Shown here piece after piece: positions 8,041-18,688 of a DNA stretch of 64,000 nt. Source of the stretch: Paenibacillus cymbidii (GTDB lineage: Bacteria > Bacillota > Bacilli > Paenibacillales > NBRC-103111); the NCBI RefSeq assembly GCF_004764705.1, contig NZ_SHLX01000005.1, positions 1 through 64,000 of the forward strand. The letters run 5' to 3'. The first letter of the stretch is position 1. Each line of letters starts with the position of its first letter. The translations under genes and the position numbers were made by a program. The notes under the pieces are model-generated. The model saw only the letters and a program-made list of their open reading frames with translations, was not told the DNA's origin and ran no database searches.

Positions 8041-8784
8041 ATGCGCATCGACACGATCGCAACGGTAAGCGAGGCCAGAGCGGACGATTTCCCGGGCAGA
8101 ACGGCAATCGTCATCGACGTGCTGCGGGCGACGAGCAACATGGCAACCGCGCTCGCTCACGGAGCGGCCGGCATCGTCGCGGCGGAAACGGTGCAGGCGG
8201 CGAGAAACTTGCAGCAGCCCGGCGACCTGCTGGGCGGCGAACGCAACTGCGTGCGCATCGCCGGCTTCGATCTTGGCAATTCGCCGTTCGAATACGCGGC
8301 GAACGACGTGCGCGGGCGGCGCATCGTCATGACGACGACGAACGGCACCCGGGCGCTGTACAAATCGCTGAAGGCGCAGCACGTGCTGGCCGGCTGCTTG
8401 CTGAACGCCGGCGCTTGCGCGGACGCCGCGCTGGCGCTGCGCAAGGACATCGTGCTCGTCTGCGCCGGCACGCAGGACGCTTTCGCGCTCGAGGACGGGC
8501 TTGGAGCCGGCGCCATTATCGCCGCGCTGCTGGAGCGCCGGGACAGCCGGCTGCCGCTGGCGATGAACGATTGCAGCCTCTCCATGCTGCATGCGTTCGA
8601 ACGGAAGCAAGATCGTCTGCACGAAACGTTGGCGTCCGGCCAAACGGGCGTCCGGCTGGTGAAGCTCGGCTTCGCGGGCGATATCGCCTACTGCGCGCGG
8701 TTGGACACGTTTCCCGTATGCCCGGTATTAAAGGGCAGAACGATAGTGGCCGGCGAACCGGCGGCGTATACGGAAGCGAGGTAA
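8041..8784 (+). CDS. comB: 2-phosphosulfolactate phosphatase
   Basis: ComB (YitC in B. subtilis) hydrolyses 2-phosphosulfolactate to sulfolactate, the step after ComA. The 247-aa product contains VIDVLRATSNMATALAHGA, GGERNCVRIAGFDLGNSP, MTTTNGTRAL and LEDGLGAGAII, all typical of the family. ATG 8041 is chosen because GGAGGAG lies 5 bp upstream; the frame is open further but into comA. A terminator follows. Pairing with comA and the spore-forming background point to spore sulfolactate. Confidence 0.93.
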   Translation: MRIDTIATVSEARADDFPGRTAIVIDVLRATSNMATALAHGAAGIVAAETVQAARNLQQPGDLLGGERNCVRIAGFDLGNSPFEYAANDVRGRRIVMTTTNGTRALYKSLKAQHVLAGCLLNAGACADAALALRKDIVLVCAGTQDAFALEDGLGAGAIIAALLERRDSRLPLAMNDCSLSMLHAFERKQDRLHETLASGQTGVRLVKLGFAGDIAYCARLDTFPVCPVLKGRTIVAGEPAAYTEAR

Positions 8785-8790
8785 CACACG

Positions 8791-8841
8791 AACGAGGCCG
8801 GTCCCTTGGTCGCCTTGGCGACCGGGGACCGGCCTCGTTTT
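8791..8841. terminator. Bidirectional terminator between comB and the SLH gene
   Basis: A strong stem (ACGAGGCCGGTCCC / GGGGACCGGCCTCGTT) ends in TTTTCG. It lies between the comB stop (8784) and the stop of the convergent SLH gene (8860). An inner GGTCGCC/GGCGACC pair lengthens the stem. Confidence 0.85.
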
Positions 8842-8859
8842 CGTTGGAGCTCTCGCCTT

Positions 8860-11800
8860 TTACGGCCACTCCTGTTGGATCGCGCCGTCCGCATATACAT
8901 GGATAGTGCCGGCTGCCGATTCGATTTCATCCTTCGCCCAGAAGCTGTCCGGCACATCCGGCCAATGGGAACGCGTCCCTTCATGCGCCGGAACCGGACG
9001 AACGAACAGCCTATTCAGCACTTTCACCGTTTCCGAGCGAAGCAGCGCGGCTTCCGGCCGGAAGGTGCCGTCCTCGTAGCCGGTCATCAGCCCAGCCGCT
9101 CTTGCGGCTTCGATCGCCGGTGATGCCCAGTGTCCGTCCGTGTCGGCGAAGCTGGCGGACGAGGCGGCGGAAGCAGCGGCCTCCGGTTTGCGCCAGCGCG
9201 AAACGATCGTCGCCATTTCGGCGCGGGTGACCGTACGCTCCGGTTGAAACAGGCCCGCTTCGTCACCGACCATAATACCCGCGGCCCGCACTTCCGCTAT
9301 CGCGGCTGCCGCCCAGTGATCCGCAGGCACATCGGGGAACGGCGACGCCCCCGCCGCAAGCGCACGCGGCTGCGTTTCGTCCGTTTCCCCCGGCTGCCGC
9401 TTCAGCGCGCGAGCCAGTATCGCCGCCAGTTCCGCCCTGGTGATCGCGGCTCCCGGGCGGAATGTTCCGTCCGGATAGCCATTTACATAGGGCAACCAGA
9501 CCGCTGTTTCCGCCGCCTCCGCAAACCGGATGACGGAGAAGGTGCTGAACTTGTTTACTTCGATTTCAAGCCCGGTCGGTTTGCCGTCTTTGCCGTAAAC
9601 GACCGTTCCCCGCTGCACGACTTTTTCCCCGTCGCTGTGCGAGATGTAAACCGCCAGCCCGGCAAGCGTGCGGCGCGCTTCCTGCTCGTCTTCCGGCAGC
9701 ACGAGGCCGCCGAGCGGGAACACGATGCGGGTCGGCGCGTCGCTGTAATTCGTTTCGATCGTCATCGGTTTGCCGATCGCCACAACCGGCTTGCCGTCGG
9801 CCGTATGCAGCACGACTTCCTCCTGCGCGGTGCGCGCCTCGAGCTCGCTTCGCCGTTGTTCGTCGCGGATCGGCACGATGCGGAAATACAGTTCTTTGCC
9901 TTCGCGACGCAGCGCCGCTATCGTTTCGCCGGACAATACAATTTCCGCATCCGGCGTTGCAATGCGCAGGCTGATGCCCGCTTCCGCCAACCCGTCCACA
10001 GCGTCCGGCGGTATGCTCACGTGCACTTCGTCGGCAGGATCGTCCGGCAAGTCGGTCACCACGATGCGGGCCGAATCGCTATGCTCCGCTTTCGCTTTGG
10101 CGACGATGTCCTTCACATTACGATCTTCCAGCCGGACGGAATCGACCTTCGTTCCGCCGGTTTCGCTGCTGCGGACGACGGGAACCGCCACCGCCTTGTC
10201 ATTGTCGCCGGTTTCGACGACAACCGTGCGGACGCCGGGCTTCGCGACCGGCGCGTTCGGCGGGGCGCTCTCTTCCTCCAGACGCGTCAGCTCGATCGTA
10301 TAGGTTTGCGCCGCCGTCCCGTCGGCCGATTCCACTTCGATCGGCACAATATTGACGCCCAATGCCAACGGAACGTAACGTTCTCCGCCTGCGCCAACCG
10401 GCTTGCCGCCAATCGCAATCACCGCGTGGGCGTCCGTTGCCTTTGCGATGACGCTCACCCCCGAATCGTATGTCGCGCCTCCGGTATAATGGAACCGGTT
10501 CGGCGACAAGTCGGGCTTTACGATAAACCCGCGAGAGCGCAGCTCCGTCAGTTGCGGCGGCTTCGCCGCTTGCGGCAGCTGCCTGACGGCGGTAACCCGA
10601 TAATGCCGCTCGCTGCCGTCCTGGGCGGATACCGCCACATCGATCCGCTGCTGCGGCTGCGCCAGCGGCACGATGACCGCCCCCGCCTGCTGCGGCTGGC
10701 CGTCAACCAGGACAACGGCCGTTTCGCTTTCCGCTTGCGCGCTTACGGCAACGGACGACGTCCCGTCCGGCAGCACGACGCGATAGTCGCCGGTTTCGCT
10801 GTCGAACGCCGGCAGGAGCCGCCGGCCGTCAACCGCCAGCGACCGCAGCCGCGCGTTGCCGTCCGCTTCCCGCCACACCCGCAGCGTATACGTTTGGGCC
10901 GTATTCCCGTCCGGCGCTGTCACTTCGATGCCGACTGTCGTCGTTTCACCGGCAGCAAGCTCTACCGTTACGGGCGAACCGCCAGCAACCGGTTGGCTGT
11001 TCACACGAATCGCCGAACCGGGCTGAAGCGCCGCCGGCAGCACGGCAATTTCGTCGGCATCGAATCCGACCGCGGCATCATAGCTCGTTTGCGCCCCCGA
11101 AAACGCCGTGCCGAGCGGAACGTCTTCCCCGTTCGCGCTGATCGTCAAGCCGCCGAGCAGCGCGACATTCGATCGTTTACCGGCAACGGTAACGGTATAC
11201 GTCTTGCTGCTGGCGCCAGCTCCGGCAACGTTGATATCGATCTGTCCGCCGCCATCGGGGATGACTACGGACACTGAGCCGTCCGCTCCCGGCGAGTGGC
11301 CGTCCACCGTCACCACGGCATCGGCATAAGAAGGGATCGCTACCACCTTGACGCTGCCTTCCTCCAATTCGGTGGTGTAGGTTGCCGTATCCGGATGGAA
11401 CGGCTGGCCGAAGACGCCGCGGTCCAGCGTCAACACCGCCAGCTCCGCCGGGTCCCGCGGCTGCGGGCTGCCCGCTCCGCCCCTCAGCGCCTCAAACCGA
11501 TATTCCGTGCGATTGCCCGCCGCATCCTCGGCGATCAAAACGCCGTCGAATTTGCCATTGTCCGCCCCACCGGCCGACCAAGGCGCAAAATAATCGAACC
11601 GGCCGTTTTCGTCCGCCGGTACACGGACGCCGTTGAGCGTGAGCTTAATGCCGGGCTCCGTTTGCCCAACCAGCGGCAGGCGGTCCGCGTTCAGCACGAG
11701 GCCGTTGAGCGATTCCCAGGGATCGGCGCCATACGCTGCATACAAATATGGACCGGTGCGATCGACCTGCAGCTTGCGGATCGCGATGCTGCGATCGCCT

Positions 11801-14800
11801 GCGTCGTTAACCGCTTCGATCGTCAGTACATATTCGCGTTCCTCCAGCTGCGCCAAACCGAGCAAGTCGTTCAAATCGAACTCCGTCGTCCCGTTCGCCG
11901 CAGCGTTTTGATGCCCCAGCAGCGTACCATCCGCGTACAGCGCCACATCCGCCGCCTGATCGCTAGATACGTTCACCGAAACGGCATCGGCAAACGTAAG
12001 CAGCATCGTTTCGTCTTCGCCGTTTGCCGTCCGGTACGTGTTTTCCGTCACGGTCGCATCCGCCGGCTGATCGGCCGCAACTGCGATTTGCAGCACAGCA
12101 GGATGCGGTTCCGGCACCATCACCGTAACAGGATCGGACAGCGGACTGTAAACGTTCTGCCCGTCTTCGACGCCAAATGCCATCACGGCGATCGTGTACG
12201 TTTGCCCGGTTGCGAGGCCGGCCAGCACCAGCTCCGGCTCATCCGCGCCGGCATCGAACGCCGGTTTCGCCGGATTGGGCGCGCCGTCCTTCAGCACGTA
12301 CGCCCGGTATCCGGTCACAGCGGCACCGGCGTGATCGACCGGATTCAACCGCAGCGTCGCTTCCCCGTTGCCGGTCGACACCAGCTCCGGCGCTTCGGGC
12401 TGCGGCAGCGTCTGCGCCGCCGTCACCTCGATCGGCTGCGCGATGACCTGCGCCATCGGCGCCCAAACGGGGCCGGAAGCAACCACGGACAAATAATAGC
12501 GGCCCGGAATGAGTCCGCCCGGCAGCGTAATCGCGCTAACGCCGGCTGCAGGCAAGTTGTCCGCCACAACAACGCCGTTGGGCTGCTCCGGATCGCCGGT
12601 CACCATCACCTTCACCGTCGTACCCGCTTCCGCATGTTTGACGTTCCATTTCACTTCGTAGCGGTTCGCGTCCATTGCGCTGGCCGATACGTCGGCAAGC
12701 TCCGGCCGCTTCGGCAGCTCCGTGAGCTGCAGCCGGACTTTGCCTTTGGCCTCGACGTTCCAGATTCCCGCCTGTGCGGCATGAATCGTCACATACAACA
12801 CATCGGCCGGGCCGGGATCGGGGAAACCCGCGCTGACATCCGCCTGATCGATCGCGCCGTCATTAGGCAGCAGCCGATCGGCCTTGCGCTGCAGGATGGC
12901 ATTGCCCGCCGGATCCTGCTCGTCGAATACGAGCGTCATCGGGGCCGAGGACAACGGCGCCGTAATCTTCGTGTTCGCATCGCCGCCGATTACCGCCAGC
13001 AAATAGTCGCCCGGCTTCGAAACGGGAAACCGCACGCTGCTGGTCCAATCGCCTTTCAAATACAGCGGGCGCAGGTTGTCCAGCTTCATGCTGATTTCCG
13101 CTGCGGTGACATCCGCAAAAGCGGAGCCTTCGACCGTCCACTCGCCGGCCTCCGCCGGATCGAGCAGCACCGTAAGCAACTTCCGGTCCGCACTGTAGTA
13201 AGCGTTCCAGTCGTCCCGGCTGTAATCGGTCCGCAGCGCATAAACCGTGCCGTCCGGCCGGCGCACGACCGTCCCGGCAGCTGCGCCGTATACGTTCAGC
13301 AGCGCCTGGTTGCGCGAAGGCGTCGAAGCAAGCTTCAGCTTCGTCGGGAAGCGTGCGTTCTGCACCCAGCCGCGCACATCCGTCATCGTTGTATTCGCCG
13401 GCACGCGATAGACGCCCGCCTCGGCGCGGCCGACGCCGTCAACGAACCAATCGCCGGTTTCTGCCGCGTCCGCCAGCACGTACAACATGCCGCTGCCCGG
13501 GTCGCGGTAAGCGTTCCAGTCCGGCTTGCCGTCGTCCGTCTCCAGCGCATACGGCCTGCCGTCCGGCTTGTACACGGTTTCGTTGCCCCAGGCGCCGCCA
13601 ATGGTCAGCAATGTCAGACCGCGCTCTTGCAGCGGAAATTCCGTCACATCGCGATCGGGCACCGCCTCCCATGCTTCCGCAAGCGCCTGCATATCGATGC
13701 CGGCGCGGACGTAGATGAGCTTGTACGCCTGGAACCGCACCGCTTCCGTCGCCTTCAGCTTCCACGTCCCCGCTGCGTCCAGAGGAAGGCGGATGTAAGT
13801 CAAACCGCCCCGAACCGTTATATTCGTTGAAACTGGAGTTACGTTACGGCCTGCCGGGTCCGTCAGCCGGACGTTGCGGCGGTCTCCGTCCAGTACAAGC
13901 AGCGCTTCATAGGGCTGTGCAACCGTGAACGAATAAGCGACCCGCTGGCCGTCCGGATCGTGCTCCAGGATTTCGGCATCCGGCGCTACGCGCTGATCGA
14001 CGGCCGTGAACCGGCCGCTGTCCAGACGCGCTTGCGCATTCGTCGCTTCCGTTTTGCCCGGATGCGTCGAAACGGCGACCGTTTTAATTTCATATTGCAT
14101 GTCGTTGGTCGAAGCGATCCGGACCGGACGGGAATCGCCATCCGTTTTGAAATCGCTCCTTGATCCGCTGCCGAACAAGTCTCCGAAAAAGTCGAGAATG
14201 TCCGCCGGATTTCCGCTTAGCGCGCCGGCCGCTCCGCCGATGGTCTGCAGCCAGCCGAGTCCGTTGACCAATGCGGGCGCTACGGGCGGCGGGGCGATCA
14301 GCTCGAATTCGAACACATTTTTGCTGAACAGGTACTTCACGTTTACGCCGATGCCGTTGACCGCAAACGAAGCGTACAAGCCTGCCGAATCGATCGTTAC
14401 GTCGACACCGCGCACCTTTTTGCCGCCGACATCGGGTATGTTGTTCGGAATGGTTACGTCCGCTTTCATTTGCCCCGCAAATCCGCTCGATTTCGCATAA
14501 CGCAATGCCATCGGCCCGGTAAAAATATCAAACGCGTTCAACGATCCGGCAGTAGCGAAACCGTCCGTTTGCATGGACACGATTTGCTTCAGATCGCTGA
14601 CTTTGAACCAATACAGGTACATGTCGCCGTCGGCCACATAGCCGCCTCGCGAAATATCCGCGTTCAACCGATACGTTTCGATCAAATGCAGGTTCTTCTG
14701 AACCGGCGCAAACACATCCGTAGCCGCGCCCTGAAACCGGAACGTCTGCGGCAGCTGCGAGTAGCCGGACAGCCCGTTCACCGTGCCGTACAGTTTGTCA

Positions 14801-17424
14801 AACTTCGTCCCGGTCAGGCCGGTTTTGGCGCTTTGGTTCATGCTGAAGCCGATGCTGTCCAGCCGGTTCGCCTTGAAGCTCATATCCATCGCAAAATTCA
14901 TATTGTAACCGCTTAGCTGAGCCGATGCGGTAGTTTTTGCGTAGCCGTACCAGGAGTTGAGATTCCACGTCGTGCTCGTCACGTCCAGCGGACCGGCGGC
15001 GAACGGCGCCGCTGCCGTGAAGCTTCCGCTCAAGTCGAAGCGGCCCCGGCTGAATGGCAGCCGGTCGACGGCTGCCGTGCCGTCGACGCGTCGATTGCCC
15101 GCGTAGAAGCCGAGATCGATCATGCCCGCCAGGCGAACGCCCGCGTTTGTAAAAACGATGGACTTGGCCTTGATCGGAAAGCCCAAACCCGAGTAGTCGA
15201 CCTTCGCATTATTGGGCATCGTCATGCTGAAATTGTCGTCTTTCCACTCGAAGGCGCCTTCGTACAGCGTATACGGCTGGATCGTTCCCGACGGACCGAA
15301 GCCGTTCACGTACAAACGGCCGTTGCCGCGAATCCGGTACGGGCTCGTCCGTTTGTCCACCTCGAGCAACGCGCCTTTGAACAGCACGTTGTCGTTGATC
15401 GCCACCGGTTCGTTCGGGTCGCTCAGCGTATACAAGCCGGGCGTTTCCGGCTTCTCCGCGAACGGGCCGCGCAGCGTGAGCTTGTCCGTTTCGTTGCGCG
15501 CATTCGTGCTGGCCACCTCGACCGCGCTATAGTTGCGGGGCTTGTAGAAGGTGGCGGTAGTAATCGTTAACGCATGCGGAAAATCATACGGCGTGAAGAA
15601 GGCATGGTGCAGCTTCACATCGTAAGTACCGGGCGGCAAATTGTCCATCCAGGTGAGCCGCAGCTCGTAATCGCTGACGATCTGGTAAGCCAGCGGGTAT
15701 TTGGCGCCGCCTGCGCCTTGCAGATAATAATCGATGCCGCCGAGCGGCTTGCGCAGCAAATTGGAAATCGTGGCGCCCACAACGGAAATCCGCTTCTTGT
15801 CGTCGACATGAAGAAACGCGGGACCTACTTGATCGTACCGGACGTCGGGCGGCAGCAATGTCGTATCGTTGTCCAGCTTGAACGTTACCGGCGCGCTGTA
15901 TTTCGTGCCGGCGCCGTTGACGCCGTAAGCGCGCGCTTCGTATTCGGTGTTCCAGGCCAGTCCCGATACGTTCTGCGTCTTGAAGCCCGCGGACGTATCG
16001 TTGCTGCCGGCGGCCAACAGCTGCACGCGCGTCCAACTCGCCTGCGGCTGGTCCTGCGGCGCGGCGATCCGATATTCGAGCCCCCGTTCCGACAACGGCG
16101 AAATGTCGTTGACGGTTACCTCGTACACGAACTTCGCTTCGTCGGTGCTCGAGGCGCTTTGCGAACGAAACACCGGGTCGGGGCTGCCGCTGATCGCCAC
16201 CTCCGCCAGCGTCGGCAGCTCGTTGCCGAACGTCCACGTTTCGCCGACAATGCCCGGCACCGTTTTGCCGCCGAACACGACGAACTGATGGCCGTCGTAT
16301 GCCATGCTGGCATAACTGCGGGAAACCGGGAACGCATAATCGCCCCACTGCGGATAAGAGGTAGACGTCTTGTTCAACCATGACTCCCATGCATCGCCCT
16401 TCTTGGCAAAGGCGTAAGGGTAAATGCTGTAGCCTTCGATGCCGTTGTTGCCCGGCCTCGGGTAGTGCAGGTTCAACCCGGCCGGACCATTTTGGTTCGC
16501 CGGCGTATAGAAGTCGAATTCGCCGCTGAAGCTGACCAACCGGCGGCCGTCGTAAGCCGTCGCATTGCCCCAGCGGCCGCCGTAGCCTGCTCCTGCCGGA
16601 CCCGCCCCATTGCTCCATGTCCGGGCTTCGCCGTCCCAGGTCCAGATCGTATACGATCCGTCGTCGAACGTAAAGCCGCCGTCCGAAATTTCGCCCAGAT
16701 CGCCGCCGTAAATGACGGCATGCTGTCCGTCGTACGCCATGCCGCCCGAATGCATGGCGGGAGGCGACTCGGAGGGCGATTGCTGCTGCCACTGCGTGCC
16801 GTCCCACAGCCACGTTTCGCCGATGGGCAGCTTCTTGCCGCCGGACAGCGTATAGCCGCCGAACAGCACGATATGGCTGCCGTCGTACGCCACCTGTACG
16901 CCTCCGCGGGCGGACGGACCGGCGACGTTCGCTTGCGCCCATGTTGCTCCGTCCCACAGCCACGTATCGCCGAGCACGCCCGAAGCGCCTTCGCCGCCGA
17001 ACAACACTATTTTCCGGCTGACCGGATCGTAAGCCATACCGGCGCCTTTGCGGGCTGGCGGGCTGACGGCAGGCGTTGTCATTTGCCAGGCCTGGACGTC
17101 CTTCGCGCCGTCCCACAGCCACGTATCGGCCAGCAGTGTTGCGGTGCTGCTTTCCCCGCCGAACATAACGACCTTGCGATGCAGTTCGTCGTAAGCCATC
17201 GCGGCCGCATACCGCGCGTCCGGGTTAAACGTGCCGCCGGTGATGCGGCTCCATTGGTAATCGTCGAAGCGGTCGACGATCGACGTTTCCGAAGTACCCG
17301 CCGAATCGGCATATACCTGGCGTCCTCCCGTGCCGAACGACGGCGCGACAATAGCCGCCGACTGCAAAAGCAGTACGGCGGCGAGCATTCTGGTGACCAA
17401 GCCAGCGAAAAAGGGGCGTTTCAT
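8860..17424 (-). CDS. Giant SLH-anchored Kelch/cadherin-like surface protein
   Basis: A 2854-residue secreted cell-surface protein. It has a signal peptide (about residues 1-40) and then Kelch-like repeats, about 55-400 (recurring MAYD...VVMFGG and DTWLWDG motifs). A fibronectin III-like segment follows, with a large beta-rich middle region and further Fn3-like segments around 1690-1800. Four cadherin-like beta-sandwich repeats lie at about 2000-2385 (YTVTV, YTLRV, YRVTA and YTIEL ends). Three SLH domains occur at about 2640-2820 (GYPDGTFRPGAAITRAEL, FPDVPADHWA, FADTDGHWA). SLH domains bind pyruvylated cell-wall polymer. ATG 17424 follows AAGGAGAT; the ligand is unknown. It lies 133 bp downstream of a sensor kinase/regulator pair. 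Confidence 0.88.
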   Translation of the reverse strand: MKRPFFAGLVTRMLAAVLLLQSAAIVAPSFGTGGRQVYADSAGTSETSIVDRFDDYQWSRITGGTFNPDARYAAAMAYDELHRKVVMFGGESSTATLLADTWLWDGAKDVQAWQMTTPAVSPPARKGAGMAYDPVSRKIVLFGGEGASGVLGDTWLWDGATWAQANVAGPSARGGVQVAYDGSHIVLFGGYTLSGGKKLPIGETWLWDGTQWQQQSPSESPPAMHSGGMAYDGQHAVIYGGDLGEISDGGFTFDDGSYTIWTWDGEARTWSNGAGPAGAGYGGRWGNATAYDGRRLVSFSGEFDFYTPANQNGPAGLNLHYPRPGNNGIEGYSIYPYAFAKKGDAWESWLNKTSTSYPQWGDYAFPVSRSYASMAYDGHQFVVFGGKTVPGIVGETWTFGNELPTLAEVAISGSPDPVFRSQSASSTDEAKFVYEVTVNDISPLSERGLEYRIAAPQDQPQASWTRVQLLAAGSNDTSAGFKTQNVSGLAWNTEYEARAYGVNGAGTKYSAPVTFKLDNDTTLLPPDVRYDQVGPAFLHVDDKKRISVVGATISNLLRKPLGGIDYYLQGAGGAKYPLAYQIVSDYELRLTWMDNLPPGTYDVKLHHAFFTPYDFPHALTITTATFYKPRNYSAVEVASTNARNETDKLTLRGPFAEKPETPGLYTLSDPNEPVAINDNVLFKGALLEVDKRTSPYRIRGNGRLYVNGFGPSGTIQPYTLYEGAFEWKDDNFSMTMPNNAKVDYSGLGFPIKAKSIVFTNAGVRLAGMIDLGFYAGNRRVDGTAAVDRLPFSRGRFDLSGSFTAAAPFAAGPLDVTSTTWNLNSWYGYAKTTASAQLSGYNMNFAMDMSFKANRLDSIGFSMNQSAKTGLTGTKFDKLYGTVNGLSGYSQLPQTFRFQGAATDVFAPVQKNLHLIETYRLNADISRGGYVADGDMYLYWFKVSDLKQIVSMQTDGFATAGSLNAFDIFTGPMALRYAKSSGFAGQMKADVTIPNNIPDVGGKKVRGVDVTIDSAGLYASFAVNGIGVNVKYLFSKNVFEFELIAPPPVAPALVNGLGWLQTIGGAAGALSGNPADILDFFGDLFGSGSRSDFKTDGDSRPVRIASTNDMQYEIKTVAVSTHPGKTEATNAQARLDSGRFTAVDQRVAPDAEILEHDPDGQRVAYSFTVAQPYEALLVLDGDRRNVRLTDPAGRNVTPVSTNITVRGGLTYIRLPLDAAGTWKLKATEAVRFQAYKLIYVRAGIDMQALAEAWEAVPDRDVTEFPLQERGLTLLTIGGAWGNETVYKPDGRPYALETDDGKPDWNAYRDPGSGMLYVLADAAETGDWFVDGVGRAEAGVYRVPANTTMTDVRGWVQNARFPTKLKLASTPSRNQALLNVYGAAAGTVVRRPDGTVYALRTDYSRDDWNAYYSADRKLLTVLLDPAEAGEWTVEGSAFADVTAAEISMKLDNLRPLYLKGDWTSSVRFPVSKPGDYLLAVIGGDANTKITAPLSSAPMTLVFDEQDPAGNAILQRKADRLLPNDGAIDQADVSAGFPDPGPADVLYVTIHAAQAGIWNVEAKGKVRLQLTELPKRPELADVSASAMDANRYEVKWNVKHAEAGTTVKVMVTGDPEQPNGVVVADNLPAAGVSAITLPGGLIPGRYYLSVVASGPVWAPMAQVIAQPIEVTAAQTLPQPEAPELVSTGNGEATLRLNPVDHAGAAVTGYRAYVLKDGAPNPAKPAFDAGADEPELVLAGLATGQTYTIAVMAFGVEDGQNVYSPLSDPVTVMVPEPHPAVLQIAVAADQPADATVTENTYRTANGEDETMLLTFADAVSVNVSSDQAADVALYADGTLLGHQNAAANGTTEFDLNDLLGLAQLEEREYVLTIEAVNDAGDRSIAIRKLQVDRTGPYLYAAYGADPWESLNGLVLNADRLPLVGQTEPGIKLTLNGVRVPADENGRFDYFAPWSAGGADNGKFDGVLIAEDAAGNRTEYRFEALRGGAGSPQPRDPAELAVLTLDRGVFGQPFHPDTATYTTELEEGSVKVVAIPSYADAVVTVDGHSPGADGSVSVVIPDGGGQIDINVAGAGASSKTYTVTVAGKRSNVALLGGLTISANGEDVPLGTAFSGAQTSYDAAVGFDADEIAVLPAALQPGSAIRVNSQPVAGGSPVTVELAAGETTTVGIEVTAPDGNTAQTYTLRVWREADGNARLRSLAVDGRRLLPAFDSETGDYRVVLPDGTSSVAVSAQAESETAVVLVDGQPQQAGAVIVPLAQPQQRIDVAVSAQDGSERHYRVTAVRQLPQAAKPPQLTELRSRGFIVKPDLSPNRFHYTGGATYDSGVSVIAKATDAHAVIAIGGKPVGAGGERYVPLALGVNIVPIEVESADGTAAQTYTIELTRLEEESAPPNAPVAKPGVRTVVVETGDNDKAVAVPVVRSSETGGTKVDSVRLEDRNVKDIVAKAKAEHSDSARIVVTDLPDDPADEVHVSIPPDAVDGLAEAGISLRIATPDAEIVLSGETIAALRREGKELYFRIVPIRDEQRRSELEARTAQEEVVLHTADGKPVVAIGKPMTIETNYSDAPTRIVFPLGGLVLPEDEQEARRTLAGLAVYISHSDGEKVVQRGTVVYGKDGKPTGLEIEVNKFSTFSVIRFAEAAETAVWLPYVNGYPDGTFRPGAAITRAELAAILARALKRQPGETDETQPRALAAGASPFPDVPADHWAAAAIAEVRAAGIMVGDEAGLFQPERTVTRAEMATIVSRWRKPEAAASAASSASFADTDGHWASPAIEAARAAGLMTGYEDGTFRPEAALLRSETVKVLNRLFVRPVPAHEGTRSHWPDVPDSFWAKDEIESAAGTIHVYADGAIQQEWP

Positions 17425-17557
17425 GGGCGATCTCCTTATTCCAATGATTAACGTTGCGTTACGGATCATTATAATAAGGAAGTCTGTCAGTTCGCTCACA
17501 CGATTCGCCATTTTCATGGCCATTTCGACATTTTTTTCTATATTTCACTATTCGCTG

Positions 17558-18688
17558 TTACAGTTGCCCAACCATTTTCCGGTACAGCTCACGCACGGCC
17601 GGTCCCGGCTCCAAACCAAGCTCGCTGCGAAAAAGCTGCTCCATTTTCCAATACAACTGCAAAAACAACGTACGTTCGTTGCGCCGTTCATAAGCGCCAA
17701 GCAGCCGTTCGTATCCTTCTTCGTCCCAAGGCGCGGCAGCCGTAAGCGCCTGCAGCAGCGCAATCGCCCGATCGTCCCGCCCGGCGGCAAAATAATCGTC
17801 GGCAAGCTTCTTGGAGAACAGCGCGAATTGTCGTTCCAGCCGCTGTCTCATCGGTTCGCTCCAGGCATATGTTTTGCCGGCGAACAGCGGCCCGCGGTAC
17901 GACGCCAGACACGCTTCCGCTTCGGCCGACCCGCTTTCGCTCCATCCGTCGCGCCCGGCCGCCAGTCGCTCCTGCTCCCAAAAGTCGACCCGGCAAGAAG
18001 CGCTCAGCCGGTAGGCGCCGCGCATCGAGTCGATTCGAATCGGCACCCGGTGCTCGGCGAGCGTTTTTTTCAAGCGGTACATCGATGTGTGCAAATTGTT
18101 TTCCGCCTTTTCCGGCTCCAGCTCCGGCCATATGATCTCGCACAGATCCCATTTCGCCGCGTTGACATCGGGGTTCACCAGCAAATAAGCGAGCAGCTCC
18201 TCGCTTTTGGACGTCGGGAAGCGGAGCGGCCGGGAGGAGCCTGGCGCATATAGCGCAAAACCGCCGAGCGCCTCGATCCGGCCGTTGTCGCCGGCTGCCG
18301 CCGGCATTGGCGCCGCAGCGACGGATGCGATTCTTCGCTGCAGCTTCCTGGCGCAAGCCGCGATATCGTCCTGCCTGACAGGCTTGATCAAATAATCGAT
18401 CGCATTGGCCCGGAACGCTTGCAGCGCATATTCGCCGAATGCGGTCACGAAGACAATTTCCATCTCCGGACACAGCTCCGTCAGCCGCTCGGCCAGCTCC
18501 AGCCCGTTGATGCCGGGCATTTCGATATCGAGAAACGCCACATCCGGCCGGGTTGCGGCGGCGGCGGTCAACGCTTCTGACGCGCGGCAGCACATGGCCG
18601 CCACCCGAAAATCCGTATGCTCCCGGATCAGCTTGCCGAACCGCTGCAGGGCGGGCTCTTCGTCGTCCACCAGCATGATGCTGTACAT
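17558..18688 (-). CDS. Response regulator with BTAD (SARP-like) output
   Basis: Two-component regulator of 376 aa. The N-terminal receiver (about 1-120) has the acidic pocket DDEE, the phospho-acceptor in VAFLDIEMPG (about D54), TAFGEYAL and the Lys in LIKPV. The central part has the wHTH of the SARP/AfsR type (TSKSEELLAYLLVNPD...WPELEPEKAENNLHT), and the C-terminal part is a BTAD with helical repeats (ERLLGAYERRNERTLFLQLYWKM). The start directly abuts the stop of the upstream kinase gene, so the pair is translated together. Its likely target is the SLH gene just downstream, which is an inference from position. Confidence 0.88.
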   Translation of the reverse strand: MYSIMLVDDEEPALQRFGKLIREHTDFRVAAMCCRASEALTAAAATRPDVAFLDIEMPGINGLELAERLTELCPEMEIVFVTAFGEYALQAFRANAIDYLIKPVRQDDIAACARKLQRRIASVAAAPMPAAAGDNGRIEALGGFALYAPGSSRPLRFPTSKSEELLAYLLVNPDVNAAKWDLCEIIWPELEPEKAENNLHTSMYRLKKTLAEHRVPIRIDSMRGAYRLSASCRVDFWEQERLAAGRDGWSESGSAEAEACLASYRGPLFAGKTYAWSEPMRQRLERQFALFSKKLADDYFAAGRDDRAIALLQALTAAAPWDEEGYERLLGAYERRNERTLFLQLYWKMEQLFRSELGLEPGPAVRELYRKMVGQL

